Positions 31,901 to 47,000 of a stretch of DNA of 64,000 nucleotides are shown piece by piece. Position numbers and translations under genes: made by a program. Each line of letters starts with the position of its first letter. Position 1 is the first letter of the stretch. The DNA is from Tachypleus tridentatus. Taxonomy: Eukaryota > Arthropoda > Merostomata > Xiphosura > Limulidae. Under the pieces are notes generated by a model. The model saw only the letters and a list, made by a program, of their open reading frames with translations, was not told where the DNA came from and did not search any database. Location: contig NC_134834.1 of assembly GCF_004210375.1 (NCBI RefSeq), forward strand, positions 14,741,857 to 14,805,856. Direction: 5' to 3'.

Positions 31901-34900
31901 CACCATAGTTTATATAGTTCTATATTTATGTTGTAATGTTAGTGGTTTACTGTCTACTGAAAACACTTACCTTTTTTCACCATAGTTTATATAGTTCTAT
32001 ATTTATGTTGTAATGTTAGTGGTTTACTGTCTACTGAAAACACTTACCTTTTCACCATAGTTTTATAGTTCTATATTTATGTTGTAATGTTAGTGGTTTA
32101 CTGTCTACTGAAAACACTTACCTTTTTCACCATAGTTTTTATAGTTCTATATTTATGTTGTAATGTTAGTGGTTTACTGTCTACTGAAAACACTTACCTT
32201 TTTTACCATAGTTTATATAGTTCTATATTTATGTTGTAATGTTAGTGGTTTACTGTCTACTGAAAACACTTACCTTTTCACCATAGTTTTATAGTTCTAT
32301 ATTTATGTTGTAATGTTTAGTGGTTTACTGTCTACAGAAAACACTTACCTTTTTCACCATAGTTTTTATAGTTCTATATTTATGTTGTAATGTTAGTGGT
32401 TTACTGTCTACTGAAAACACTTAGTTTTTCACCATAGTTTTCTTCTATATTTATGTTGTAATGTTAGTGGTTTACTGTCTACTGAAAACACTTACCTTTT
32501 TTCACCATAGTTTTATAGTTCTATATTTATGTTGTAATGTTAGTGGTTTACTGTCTACTGAAAACACTTACCTTTTTTCACCATAGTTTTATAGTTCTAT
32601 ATTTATGTTGTAATGTTAGTGGTTTACTGTCTACTGAAAACACTTACCTTTTTCACCATAGTTTTTATAGTTCTATATTTATGTTGTAATGTTAGTGGTT
32701 TACTGTCTACTGAAAACACTTACCTTTTTCACCATAGTTTTTATAGTTCTATATTTATGTTGTAATGTTAGTGGTTTACTGTCTACTGAAAACACTTACC
32801 TTTTTCACCATAGTTTTATATAGTTCTATATTTATGTTGTAATGTTAGTGGTTTACTGTCTATTGAAAACACTTACCTTTTTCACCATAGTTTATACAGT
32901 TCTATATTTATGTTGTAATGTTAGTGGTTTACTGTCTACTGAAAACACTTACCTTTTTCACCATAGTTTTTATAGTTCTATATTTATGTTGTAATGTTAG
33001 TGGTTTACTGTCTACTGAAAACACTTACCTTTTTCACCATAGTTTTATAGTTCTATATTTATGTTGTAATGTTAGTGGTTTACTGTCTACTGAAAACACT
33101 TACCTTTTTTTCACCATAGTTTTATAGTTCTATATTTATGTTGTAATGTTAGTGGTTTACTGTCTACTGAAAACACTTACCTTTTTCACCATAGTTTTAT
33201 AGTTCTATATTTATGTTGTAATGTTAGTGGTTTACTGTCTACTGAAAACACTTACCTTTTTCACCATAGTTTTATAGTTCTATATTTATGTTGTAATGTT
33301 AGTGGTTTACTGTCTACTGAAAACACTTACCTTTTTTTCACCATAGTTTATATAGTTCTATATTTATGTTGTAATGTTAGTGGTTTACTGTCTACTGAAA
33401 ACACTTACCTTTTTCACCATAGTTTTTATAGTTCTATATTTATGTTGTAATGTTAGTGGTTTACTGTCTACTGAAAACACTTACCTTTTTCACCATAGTT
33501 TTTATAGTTCTATATTTATGTTGTAACTGTCTACTGAAAACACTTACCTTTTTTCACCATAGTTTTATAGTTCTATATTTATGTTGTAATGTTAGTGGTT
33601 TACTGTCTACTGAAAACACTTACCTTTTTTCACCATAGTTTTATAGTTCTATATTTATGTTGTAATGTTAGTGGTTTACTGTCTACTGAAAACACTTACC
33701 TTTTCACCCATAGTTTTATAGTTCTATATTTATGTTGTAATGTTAGTGGTTTACTGTCTACTGAAAACACTTACCTTTTTCACCATAGTTTTATAGTTCT
33801 ATATTTATGTTGTAATGTTAGTGGTTTACTGTCTACTGAAAACACTTACCTTTTTCACCATAGTTTTTATAGTTCTATATTTATGTTGTAATGTTAGTGG
33901 TTTACTGTCTACTGAAAACACTTACCTTTTTCACCATAGTTTTTATAGTTCTATATTTATGTTGTAATGTTAGTGGTTTACTGTCTACTGAAAACACTTA
34001 CCTTTTTCACCATAGTTTTATAGTTCTATATTTATGTTGTAATGTTAGTGGTTTACTGTCTACTGAAAACACTTACCTTTTTCACCATAGTTTTTATAGT
34101 TCTATATTTATGTTGTAATGTTAGTGGTTTACTGTCTACTGAAAACACTTACCTTTTTCACCATAGTTTTTATAGTTCTATATTTATGTTGTAATGTTAG
34201 TGGTTTACTGTCTACTGAAAACACTTACCTTTTTCACCATAGTTTTATAGTTCTATATTTATGTTGTAATGTTAGTGGTTTACTGTCTACTGAAAACACT
34301 TACCTTTTCACCATAGTTTTTATAGTTCTATATTTATGTTGTAATGTTAGTGGTTTACTGTCTACTGAAAACACTTACCTTTTTCACCATAGTTTTTATA
34401 GTTCTATATTTATGTTGTAATGTTAGTGGTTTACTGTCTACTGAAAACACTTACCTTTTCACCCTAGTTTTTATAGTTCTATATTTATGTTGTAATGTTA
34501 GTGGTTTACTGTCTACTGAAAACACTTACCTTTTTCACCATAGTTTTATAGTTCTATATTTATGTTGTAATGTTAGTGGTTTACTGTCTACTGAAAACAC
34601 TTACCTTTTTCACCATAGTTTTATAGTTCTATATTTATGTTGTAATGTTAGTGGTTTACTGTCTACTGAAAACACTTACCTTTTTCACCATAGTTTTTAT
34701 AGTTCTATATTTATGTTGTAATGTTAGTGGTTTACTGTCTACTGAAAACACTTACCTTTTCACCATAGTTTTTATAGTTCTATATTTATGTTGTAATGTT
34801 AGTGGTTTACTGTCTACTGAAAACACTTACCTTTTTCACCATAGTTTTTATAGTTCTATATTTATGTTGTAATGTTAGTGGTTTACTGTCTACTGAAAAC

Positions 34901-37900
34901 ACTTTTTTTCACTGTCTACTGAAAACACTTACCTTTTTCACCATAGTTTTTATAGTTCTATATTTATGTTGTAATGTTAGTGGTTTACTGTCTACTGAAA
35001 ACACTTACCTTTTTCACCATAGTTTTATAGTTCTATATTTATGTTGTAATGTTAGTGGTTTACTGTCTACTGAAAACACTTACCTTTTTTCACCATAGTT
35101 TTTATAGTTCTATATTTATGTTGTAATGTTAGTGGTTTACTGTCTACTGAAAACACTTACCTTTTTCACCATAGTTTTTATAGTTCTATATTTATGTTGT
35201 AATGTTAGTGGTTTACTGTCTACTGAAAACACTTACCTTTTTCACCATAGTTTTTATAGTTCTATATTTATGTTGTAATGTTAGTGGTTTACTGTCTACT
35301 GAAAACACTTACCTTTTTCACCATAGTTTTATAGTTCTATATTTATGTTGTAATGTTAGTGGTTTACTGTCTACTGAAAACACTTACCTTTTTTCACCAT
35401 AGTTTTATAGTTCTATATTTATGTTGTAATGTTAGTGGTTTACTGTCTACTGAAAACACTTACCTTTTTCACCATAGTTTTTATAGTTCTATATTTATGT
35501 TGTAATGTTAGTGGTTTACTGTCTACTGAAAACACTTACCTTTTTCACCATAGTTTTTATAGTTCTATATTTATGTTGTAATGTTAGTGGTTTACTGTCT
35601 ACTGAAAACACTTACCTTTTTCACCATAGTTTTATAGTTCTATATTTATGTTGTAATGTTAGTGGTTTACTGTCTACTGAAAACACTTACCTTTTTCACC
35701 ATAGTTTTATAGTTCTATATTTATGTTGTAATGTTAGTGGTTTACTGTCTACTGAAAACACTTACCTTTTTCACCATAGTTTTATAGTTCTATATTTATG
35801 TTGTAATGTTAGTGGTTTACTGTCTACTGAAAACACTTACCTTTTTCACCATAGTTTTATAGTTCTATATTTATGTTGTAATGTTAGTGGTTTACTGTCT
35901 ACTGAAAACACTTACCTTTTTTCACCATAGTTTTATAGTTTTCTATATTTATGTTGTAATGTTAGTGGTTTACTGTCTACTGAAAACACTTACCTTTTCA
36001 CCATAGTTTTTATAGTTCTATATTTATGTTGTAATGTTAGTGGTTTACTGTCTACTGAAAACACTTACCTTTTTCACCATAGTTTTATAGTTCTATATTT
36101 ATGTTGTAATGTTAGTGGTTTACTGTCTACTGAAAACACTTACCTTTTCACACCATAGTTTATATAGTTCTATATTTATGTTGTAATGTTAGTGGTTTAC
36201 TGTCTACTGAAAACACTTACCTTTTTCACCATAGTTTTATAGTTCTATATTTATGTTGTAATGTTAGTGGTTTACTGTCTACTGAAAACACTTTTTTTTC
36301 ACCATAGTTTATAGTATAGTTCTATATTTATGTTGTAATGTTAGTGGTTTACTGTCTACTGAAAACACTTACCTTTTCACCATAGTTTTTATAGTTCTAT
36401 ATTTATGTTGTAATGTTAGTGGTTTACTGTCTACTGAAAACACTTACCTTTTTCACCATAGTTTTTATAGTTCTATATTTATGTTGTAATGTTAGTGGTT
36501 TACTGTCTACTGAAAACACTTACCTTTTTCACCATAGTTTTTATAGTTCTATATTTATGTTGTAATGTTAGTGGTTTACTGTCTACTGAAAACACTTACC
36601 TTTTTCACCATAGTTTTATAGTTCTATATTTATGTTGTAATGTTAGTGGTTTACTGTCTACTGAAAACACTTACCTTTTTCACCATAGTTTTATAGTTCT
36701 ATATTTATGTTGTAATGTTAGTGGTTTACTGTCTACTGAAAACACTTACCTTTTTTCACCATAGTTTTTATAGTTCTATATTTATGTTGTAATGTTAGTG
36801 GTTTACTGTCTACTGAAAACACTTACCTTTTTTTCACCATAGTTTTATAGTTCTATATTTATGTTGTAATGTTAGTGGTTTACTGTCTACTGAAAACACT
36901 TACCTTTTCACCATAGTTTTTATAGTTCTATATTTATGTTGTAATGTTAGTGGTTTACTGTCTACTGAAAACACTTACCTTTTTCACCATAGTTTTTATA
37001 GTTCTATATTTATGTTGTAATGTTAGTGGTTTACTGTCTACTGAAAACACTTACCTTTTTTTCACCATAGTTTTATAGTTCTATATTTATGTTGTAATGT
37101 TAGTGGTTTACTGTCTACTGAAAACACTTACCTTTTTCACCATAGTTTTATAGTTCTATATTTATGTTGTAATGTTAGTGGTTTACTGTCTACTGAAAAC
37201 ACTTACCTTTTTTACCATAGTTTAATGTTAGTGGTTTACTATAGTTCTATATTTATGTTGTAATGTTAGTGGTTTACTGTCTACTGAAAACACTTACCTT
37301 TTTCACCATAGTTTTATAGTTCTATATTTATGTTGTAATGTTAGTGGTTTACTGTCTACTGAAAACACTTACCTTTTTCACCATAGTTTTTATAGTTCTA
37401 TATTTATGTTGTAATGTTAGTGGTTTACTGTCTACTGAAAACACTTACCTTTTTTTCACCATAGTTTTTATAGTTCTATATTTATGTTGTAATGTTAGTG
37501 GTTTACTGTCTACTGAAAACACTTACCTTTTTCACCATAGTTTTATAGTTCTATATTTATGTTGTAATGTTAGTGGTTTACTGTCTACTGAAAACACTTA
37601 CCTTTTCACCATAGTTTTATAGTTCTATATTTATGTTGTAATGTTAGTGGTTTACTGTCTACTGAAAACACTTACCTTTTTCACCATAGTTTTATAGTTC
37701 TATATTTATGTTGTAATGTTAGTGGTTTACTGTCTACTGAAAACACTTACCTTTTTCACCATAGTTTTATAGTTCTATATTTATGTTGTAATGTTAGTGG
37801 TTTACTGTCTACTGAAAACACTTACCTTTTTCACCATAGTTTATATAGTTCTATATTTATGTTGTAATGTTAGTGGTTTACTGTCTACTGAAAACACTTA

Positions 37901-39599
37901 CCTTTTTCACCATAGTTTTATAGTTCTATATTTATGTTGTAATGTTAGTGGTTTACTGTCTACTGAAAACACTTACCTTTTTCACCATAGTTTTATAGTT
38001 CTATATTTATGTTGTAATGTTAGTGGTTTACTGTCTACTGAAAACACTTACCTTTTTCACCATAGTTTTTATAGTTCTATATTTATGTTGTAATGTTAGT
38101 GGTTTACTGTCTACTGAAAACACTTACCTTTTTCACCATAGTTTTATATAGTTCTATATTTATGTTGTAATGTTAGTGGTTTACTGTCTACTGAAAACAC
38201 TTACCTTTTTCACCATAGTTTTTATAGTTCTATATTTATGTTGTAATGTTAGTGGTTTACTGTCTACTGAAAACACTTACCTTTTTTCACCATAGTTTTT
38301 ATAGTTCTATATTTATGTTGTAATGTTAGTGGTTTACTGTCTACTGAAAACACTTACCTTTTTCACCATAGTTTTATAGTTCTATATTTATGTTGTAATG
38401 TTAGTGGTTTACTGTCTACTGAAAACACTTACCTTTTTCACCATAGTTTTTATAGTTCTATATTTATGTTGTAATGTTAGTGGTTTACTGTCTACTGAAA
38501 ACACTTACCTTTTTCACCATAGTTTTTATAGTTCTATATTTATGTTGTAATGTTAGTGGTTTACTGTCTACTGAAAACACTTACCTTTTTCACCATAGTT
38601 TTATAGTTCTATATTTATGTTGTAATGTTAGTGGTTTACTGTCTACTGAAAACACTTACCTTTTTTAACCTAGTTTTATAGTTCTATATTTATGTTGTAA
38701 TGTTAGTGGTTTACTGTCTACTGAAAACACTTACCTTTTTCACCATAGTTTATATAGTTCTATATTTATGTTGTAATGTTAGTGGTTTACTGTCTACTGA
38801 AAACACTTACCTTTTTCACCTTAGTTTTATAGTTCTATATTTATGTTGTAATGTTAGTGGTTTACTGTCTACTGAAAACACTTTTTTTCACCATAGTTTA
38901 TACAGTTCTATATTTATGTTGTAATGTTAGTGGTTTACTGTCTACTGAAAACACTTACCTTTTTCACCATAGTTTTTATAGTTCTATATTTATGTTGTAA
39001 TGTTAGTGGTTTACTGTCTACTGAAAACACTTACCTTTTTCACCATAGTTTTTATAGTTCTATATTTATGTTGTAATGTTAGTGGTTTACTGTCTACTGA
39101 AAACACTTACCTTTTTCACCATAGTTTTTATAGTTCTATATTTATGTTGTAATGTTAGTGGTTTACTGTCTACTGAAAACACTTACCTTTTTCACCATAG
39201 TTTTTATAGTTCTATATTTATGTTGTAATGTTAGTGGTTTACTGTCTACTGAAAACACTTACCTTTTTCACCATAGTTTTATAGTTCTATATTTATGTTG
39301 TAATGTTAGTGGTTTACTGTCTACTGAAAACACTTACCTTTTTCACCATAGTTTTATAGTTCTATATTTATGTTGTAATGTTAGTGGTTTACTGTCTACT
39401 GAAAACACTTACCTTTTCACCATAGTTTTATAGTTCTATATTTATGTTGTAATGTTAGTGGTTTACTGTCTACTGAAAACACTTACCTTTTTCACCATAG
39501 TTTTTATAGTTCTATATTTATGTTGTAATGTTAGTGGTTTACTGTCTACTGAAAACACTTACCTTTTTCACCATAGTTTTATAGTTCTATATTTATGTT

Positions 39600-39785
39600 G
39601 TAATAATAGTGGTTTACTGTCTACTAAAAACACTTACCTTCTTCACCATAGTTTTTATAGTTGTATATTTATGTTGTAATGATAGTGGTTTACTGTCTAC
39701 TGAAAACACTTACCTTTTTCACTAGTTTTTAAAGTTATATATTTATGTTGTAATAGTTTTTATAGTTCTAGTTGTAATGTTAGTG
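39600..39785. repeat. Diverged patch inside the satellite array
   Basis: Two to three adjacent copies carry base substitutions (TAATAATAG, CTACTAAAAAC, CCTTCTTCACC, TTGTATATTT), followed by a shortened, rearranged copy. Substitutions of this kind are rare elsewhere in the array. Confidence 0.8.
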
Positions 39786-42700
39786 GTTTACTGTCTACTG
39801 AAAACACTTACCTTTTTCACCATAGTTTTATAGTTCTATATTTATGTTGTAATGTTAGTGGTTTACTGTCTACTGAAAACACTTACCTTTTTCACCATAG
39901 TTTTTATAGTTCTATATTTATGTTGTAATGTTAGTGGTTTACTGTCTACTGAAAACACTTACCTTTTTCACCATAGTTTTATAGTTCTATATTTATGTTG
40001 TAATGTTAGTGGTTTACTGTCTACTGAAAACACTTACCTTTTTTTCACCATAGTTTTATAGTTCTATATTTATGTTGTAATGTTAGTGGTTTACTGTCTA
40101 CTGAAAACACTTACCTTTTTCACCATAGTTTTTATAGTTCTATATTTATGTTGTAATGTTAGTGGTTTACTGTCTACTGAAAACACTTACCTTTTTCACC
40201 ATAGTTTTATAGTTCTATATTTATGTTGTAATGTTAGTGGTTTACTGTCTACTGAAAACACTTACCTTTTTCACCATAGTTTTATAGTTCTATATTTATG
40301 TTGTAATGTTAGTGGTTTACTGTCTACTGAAAACACTTACCTTTTTCACCATAGTTTTTATAGTTCTATATTTATGTTGTAATGTTAGTGGTTTACTGTC
40401 TACTGAAAACACTTACCTTTTTCACCATAGTTTTTATAGTTCTATATTTATGTTGTAATGTTAGTGGTTTACTGTCTACTGAAAACACTTACCTTTTTTC
40501 ACCATAGTTTTTATAGTTCTATATTTATGTTGTAATGTTAGTGGTTTACTGTCTACTGAAAACACTTACCTTTTTCACCATAGTTTTATAGTTCTATATT
40601 TATGTTGTAATGTTAGTGGTTTACTGTCTACTGAAAACACTTACCTTTTCACCATAGTTTTATAGTTCTATATTTATGTTGTAATGTTAGTGGTTTACTG
40701 TCTACTGAAAACACTTACCTTTTTCACCATAGTTTTTATAGTTCTATATTTATGTTGTAATGTTAGTGGTTTACTGTCTACTGAAAACACTTACCTTTTT
40801 CACCATAGTTTTATAGTTCTATATTTATGTTGTAATGTTAGTGGTTTACTGTCTACTGAAAACACTTACCTTTTCACCATAGTTTTATAGTTCTATATTT
40901 ATGTTGTAATGTTAGTGGTTTACTGTCTACTGAAAACACTTACCTTTTTTCACCATAGTTTATATAGTTCTATATTTATGTTGTAATGTTAGTGGTTTAC
41001 TGTCTACTGAAAACACTTACCTTTTCACCAGTAGTTTATATAGTTCTATATTTATGTTGTAATGTTAGTGGTTTACTGTCTACTGAAAACACTTACCTTT
41101 TCACCATAGTTTTTATAGTTCTATATTTATGTTGTAATGTTAGTGGTTTACTGTCTACTGAAAACACTTACCTTTTTCACCATAGTTTTATAGTTCTATA
41201 TTTATGTTGTAATGTTAGTGGTTTACTGTCTACTGAAAACACTTACCTTTTTCACCATAGTTTTATAGTTCTATATTTATGTTGTAATGTTAGTGGTTTA
41301 CTGTCTACTGAAAACACTTACCTTTTTCACCATAGTTTTATAGTTCTATATTTATGTTGTAATGTTAGTGGTTTACTGTCTACTGAAAACACTTACCTTT
41401 TTTCACCATAGTTTTATAGTTCTATATTTATGTTGTAATGTTAGTGGTTTACTGTCTACTGAAAACACTTACCTTTTCACCAGTTTTTAGTTCTATATTT
41501 ATGTTGTAATGTTAGTGGTTTACTGTCTACTGAAAACACTTACCTATAGTTTTATAGTTCTATATTTATGTTGTAATGTTAGTGGTTTACTGTCTACTGA
41601 AAACACTTACCTTTTTCACCATAGTTTTTATAGTTCTATATTTATGTTGTAATGTTAGTGGTTTACTGTCTACTGAAAACACTTATTTTTTTCACCATAG
41701 TTTTTATAGTTCTATATTTATGTTGTAATGTTAGTGGTTTACTGTCTACTGAAAACACTTACCTTTTTCACCATAGTTTTTATAGTTCTATATTTATGTT
41801 GTAATGTTAGTGGTTTACTGTCTACTGAAAACACTTACCTTTTTCACCATAGTTTTATAGTTCTATATTTATGTTGTAATGTTAGTGGTTTACTGTCTAC
41901 TGAAAACACTTACCTTTTCACCATAGTTTTATAGTTCTATATTTATGTTGTAATGTTAGTGGTTTACTGTCTACTGAAAACACTTACCTTTTTCACCATA
42001 GTTTTTATAGTTCTATATTTATGTTGTAATGTTAGTGGTTTACTGTCTACTGAAAACACTTACCTTTTTCACCATAGTTTTATAGTTCTATATTTATGTT
42101 GTAATGTTAGTGGTTTACTGTCTACTGAAAACACTTACCTTTTTCACCATAGTTTTTATAGTTCTATATTTATGTTGTAATGTTAGTGGTTTACTGTCTA
42201 CTGAAAACACTTACCTTTTTCACCATAGTTTTATAGTTCTATATTTATGTTGTAATGTTAGTGGTTTACTGTCTACTGAAAACACTTACCTTTTTCACCA
42301 TAGTTTTTATAGTTCTATATTTATGTTGTAATGTTAGTGGTTTACTGTCTACTGAAAACACTTACCTTTTTTATAGTTCATATTTATAGTTTGGTTATAG
42401 TTCTATATTTATGTTGTAATGTTAGTGGTTTACTGTCTACTGAAAACACTTACCTTTTTTCACCATAGTTTTTATAGTTCTATATTTATGTTGTAATGTT
42501 AGTGGTTTACTGTCTACTGAAAACACTTACCTTTTTCACCATAGTTTTATAGTTCTATATTTATGTTGTAATGTTAGTGGTTTACTGTCTACTGAAAACA
42601 CTTACCTTTTTCACCATAGTTTTATAGTTCTATATTTATGTTGTAATGTTAGTGGTTTACTGTCTACTGAAAACACTTACCTTTTTCACCATAGTTTTAT

Positions 42701-43889
42701 AGTTCTATATTTATGTTGTAATGTTAGTGGTTTACTGTCTACTGAAAACACTTACCTTTTTCACCATAGTTTTATAGTTCTATATTTATGTTGTAATGTT
42801 AGTGGTTTACTGTCTACTGAAAACACTTACCTTTTTTCACCATAGTTTTATAGTTCTATATTTATGTTGTAATGTTAGTGGTTTACTGTCTACTGAAAAC
42901 ACTTACCTTTTTCACCATAGTTTTATAGTTCTATATTTATGTTGTAATGTTAGTGGTTTACTGTCTACTGAAAACACTTACCTTTTTCACCATAGTTTTA
43001 TAGTTCTATATTTATGTTGTAATGTTAGTGGTTTACTGTCTACTGAAAACACTTACCTTTTTCACCATAGTTTTATAGTTCTATATTTATGTTGTAATGT
43101 TAGTGGTTTACTGTCTACTGAAAACACTTACCTTTTTCACCATAGTTTTATAGTTCTATATTTATGTTGTAATGTTAGTGGTTTACTGTCTACTGAAAAC
43201 ACTTACCTTTTTCACCATAGTTTTATAGTTCTATATTTATGTTGTAATGTTAGTGGTTTACTGTCTACTGAAAACACTTACCTTTTTTTATCACCATAGT
43301 TTTATAGTTCTATATTTATGTTGTAATGTTAGTGGTTTACTGTCTACTGAAAACACTTACCTTTTTCACCATAGTTTTTATAGTTCTATATTTATGTTGT
43401 AATGTTAGTGGTTTACTGTCTACTGAAAACACTTACCTTTTTCACCATAGTTTTATAGTTCTATATTTATGTTGTAATGTTAGTGGTTTACTGTCTACTG
43501 AAAACACTTACCTTTTTTTTCACACCATAGTTTTATAGTTCTATATTTATGTTGTAATGTTAGTGGTTTACTGTCTACTGAAAACACTTACCTTTTTCAC
43601 CATAGTTTTATAGTTCTATATTTATGTTGTAATGTTAGTGGTTTACTGTCTACTGAAAACACTTACCTTTTTCACCATAGTTTTATAGTTCTATATTTAT
43701 GTTGTAATGTTAGTGGTTTACTGTCTACTGAAAACACTTACCTTTTTCACCATAGTTTTTATAGTTCTATATTTATGTTGTAATGTTAGTGGTTTACTGT
43801 CTACTGAAAACACTTACCTTTTTCACCATAGTTTTTATAGTTCTATATTTATGTTGTAATGTTAGTGGTTTACTGTCTACTGAAAACAC

Positions 43890-44080
43890 TTACCTTTTTA
43901 TAGTTCTATATTTATGTTTTAATGTTAGTGGTTTACTTTCCGCTGAAAACACTTACCTTTATTACCCTACTTTTTATAGTTCTATATTTATGTTGTAATG
44001 TTAGTGGTTTACTTCCTAGTTTTTATAGTTCTATATTTATGTTGTAATGTTAGTGGTTTACTGTCTACTTTTTATAATTC
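43890..44080. repeat. Diverged patch inside the satellite array
   Basis: Copies here have ATGTTTTAATG, TTTACTTTCCGCTGAAAAC and CCTTTATTACCCTACTTTT, then two shortened copies. The TTTCC and CTTTATTA variants recur at 51140-51180. Confidence 0.8.
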
Positions 44081-47000
44081 TATATTTATGTTGTAATGTT
44101 AGTGGTTTACTGTCTACTGAAAACACTTACCTTTTCACCATAGTTTTATAGTTCTATATTTATGTTGTAATGTTAGTGGTTTACTGTCTACTGAAAACAC
44201 TTACCTTTTTCACCATAGTTTTATATAGTTCTATATTTATGTTGTAATGTTAGTGGTTTACTGTCTACAGAAAACACTTACCTTTTTCACCATAGTTTTT
44301 ATAGTTCTATATTTATGTTGTAATGTTAGTGGTTTACTGTCCACTGAAAACACTTACCTTTTCACCATAGTTTTTATAGTTCTATATTTATGTTGTAATG
44401 TTAGTGGTTTACTGTCTACTGAAAACACTTACCTTTTTCACCATAGTTTTTATAGTTCTATATTTATGTTGTAATGTTAGTGGTTTACTGTCTACTGAAA
44501 ACACTTACCTTTTCACCATAGTTTTATAGTTCTATATTTATGTTGTAATGTTAGTGGTTTACTGTCTACTGAAAACACTTACCTTTTTTCACCATAGTTT
44601 TATAGTTCTATATTTATGTTGTAATGTTAGTGGTTTACTGTCTACTGAAAACACTTACCTTTTTCACCATAGTTTTATAGTTCTATATTTATGTTGTAAT
44701 GTTAGTGGTTTACTGTCTACTGAAAACACTTACCTTTTTCACCATAGTTTTATATAGTTCTATATTTATGTTGTAATGTTAGTGGTTTACTGTCTACTGA
44801 AAACACTTACCTTTTTCACCATAGTTTTATAGTTCTATATTTATGTTGTAATGTTAGTGGTTTACTGTCTACTGAAAACACTTACCTTTTCACCATAGTT
44901 TTTATAGTTCTATATTTATGTTGTAATGTTAGTGGTTTACTGTCTACTGAAAACACTTACCTTTTTCACCATAGTTTTATAGTTCTATATTTATGTTGTA
45001 ATGTTAGTGGTTTACTGTCTACTGAAAACACTTACCTTTTCACCATAGTTTTATAGTTCTATATTTATGTTGTAATGTTAGTGGTTTACTGTCTACTGAA
45101 AACACTTACCTTTTTCACCATAGTTTTTATAGTTCTATATTTATGTTGTAATGTTAGTGGTTTACTGTCTACTGAAAACACTTACCTTTTTCACCATAGT
45201 TTATATAGTTCTATATTTATGTTGTAATGTTAGTGGTTTACTGTCTACTGAAAACACTTACCTTTTTCACCATAGTTTTTATAGTTCTATATTTATGTTG
45301 TAATGTTAGTGGTTTACTGTCTACTGAAAACACTTACCTTTTTCACCATAGTTTTATAGTTCTATATTTATGTTGTAATGTTAGTGGTTTACTGTCTACT
45401 GAAAACACTTACCTTTTTCACCATAGTTTTTATAGTTCTATATTTATGTTGTAATGTTAGTGGTTTACTGTCTACTGAAAACACTTACCTTTTTCACCAT
45501 AGTTTTATAGTTCTATATTTATGTTGTAATGTTAGTGGTTTACTGTCTACTGAAAACACTTACCTTTTTCACCATAGTTTTTATAGTTCTATATTTATGT
45601 TGTAATGTTAGTGGTTTACTGTCTACTGAAAACACTTACCTTTTTCACCATAGTTTTTATAGTTCTATATTTATGTTGTAATGTTAGTGGTTTACTGTCT
45701 ACTGAAAACACTTACCTTTTTCACCATAGTTTTATAGTTCTATATTTATGTTGTAATGTTAGTGGTTTACTGTCTACTGAAAACACTTACCTTTTTTTTC
45801 ACCATAGTTTTATAGTTCTATATTTATGTTGTAATGTTAGTGGTTTACTGTCTACTGAAAACACTTACCTTTTTCACCATAGTTTTATAGTTCTATATTT
45901 ATGTTGTAATGTTAGTGGTTTACTGTCTACTGAAAACACTTACCTTTTTCACCATAGTTTTATAGTTCTATATTTATGTTGTAATGTTAGTGGTTTACTG
46001 TCTACTGAAAACACTTACCTTTTTTCACCATAGTTTTTATAGTTCTATATTTATGTTGTAATGTTAGTGGTTTACTGTCTACTGAAAACACTTACCTTTT
46101 TCACCATAGTTTTTATAGTTCTATATTTATGTTGTAATGTTAGTGGTTTACTGTCTACTGAAAACACTTACCTTTTTCACCATAGTTTTATAGTTCTATA
46201 TTTATGTTGTAATGTTAGTGGTTTACTGTCTACTGAAAACACTTACCTTTTTCACCATAGTTTTTATAGTTCTATATTTATGTTGTAATGTTAGTGGTTT
46301 ACTGTCTACTGAAAACACTTACCTTTTTCACCATAGTTTTATAGTTCTATATTTATGTTGTAATGTTAGTGGTTTACTGTCTACTGAAAACACTTACCTT
46401 TTTCACCATAGTTTTATAGTTCTATATTTATGTTGTAATGTTAGTGGTTTACTGTCTACTGAAAACACTTACCTTTTCACCATAGTTTTTATAGTTCTAT
46501 ATTTATGTTGTAATGTTAGTGGTTTACTGTCTACTGAAAACACTTACCTTTTCACCATAGTTTTTATAGTTCTATATTTATGTTGTAATGTTAGTGGTTT
46601 ACTGTCTACTGAAAACACTTACCTTTTTCACCATAGTTTATATAGTTCTATATTTATGTTGTAATGTTAGTGGTTTACTGTCTACTGAAAACACTTACCT
46701 TTTTCACCATAGTTTTTATAGTTCTATATTTATGTTGTAATGTTAGTGGTTTACTGTCTACTGAAAACACTTACCTTTTTCACCATAGTTTTATAGTTCT
46801 ATATTTATGTTGTAATGTTAGTGGTTTACTGTCTACTGAAAACACTTACCTTTTTCACCATAGTTTTATAGTTCTATATTTATGTTGTAATGTTAGTGGT
46901 TTACTGTCTACTGAAAACACTTACCTTTTTCACCATAGTTTTATAGTTCTATATTTATGTTGTAATGTTAGTGGTTTACTGTCTACTGAAAACACTTACC

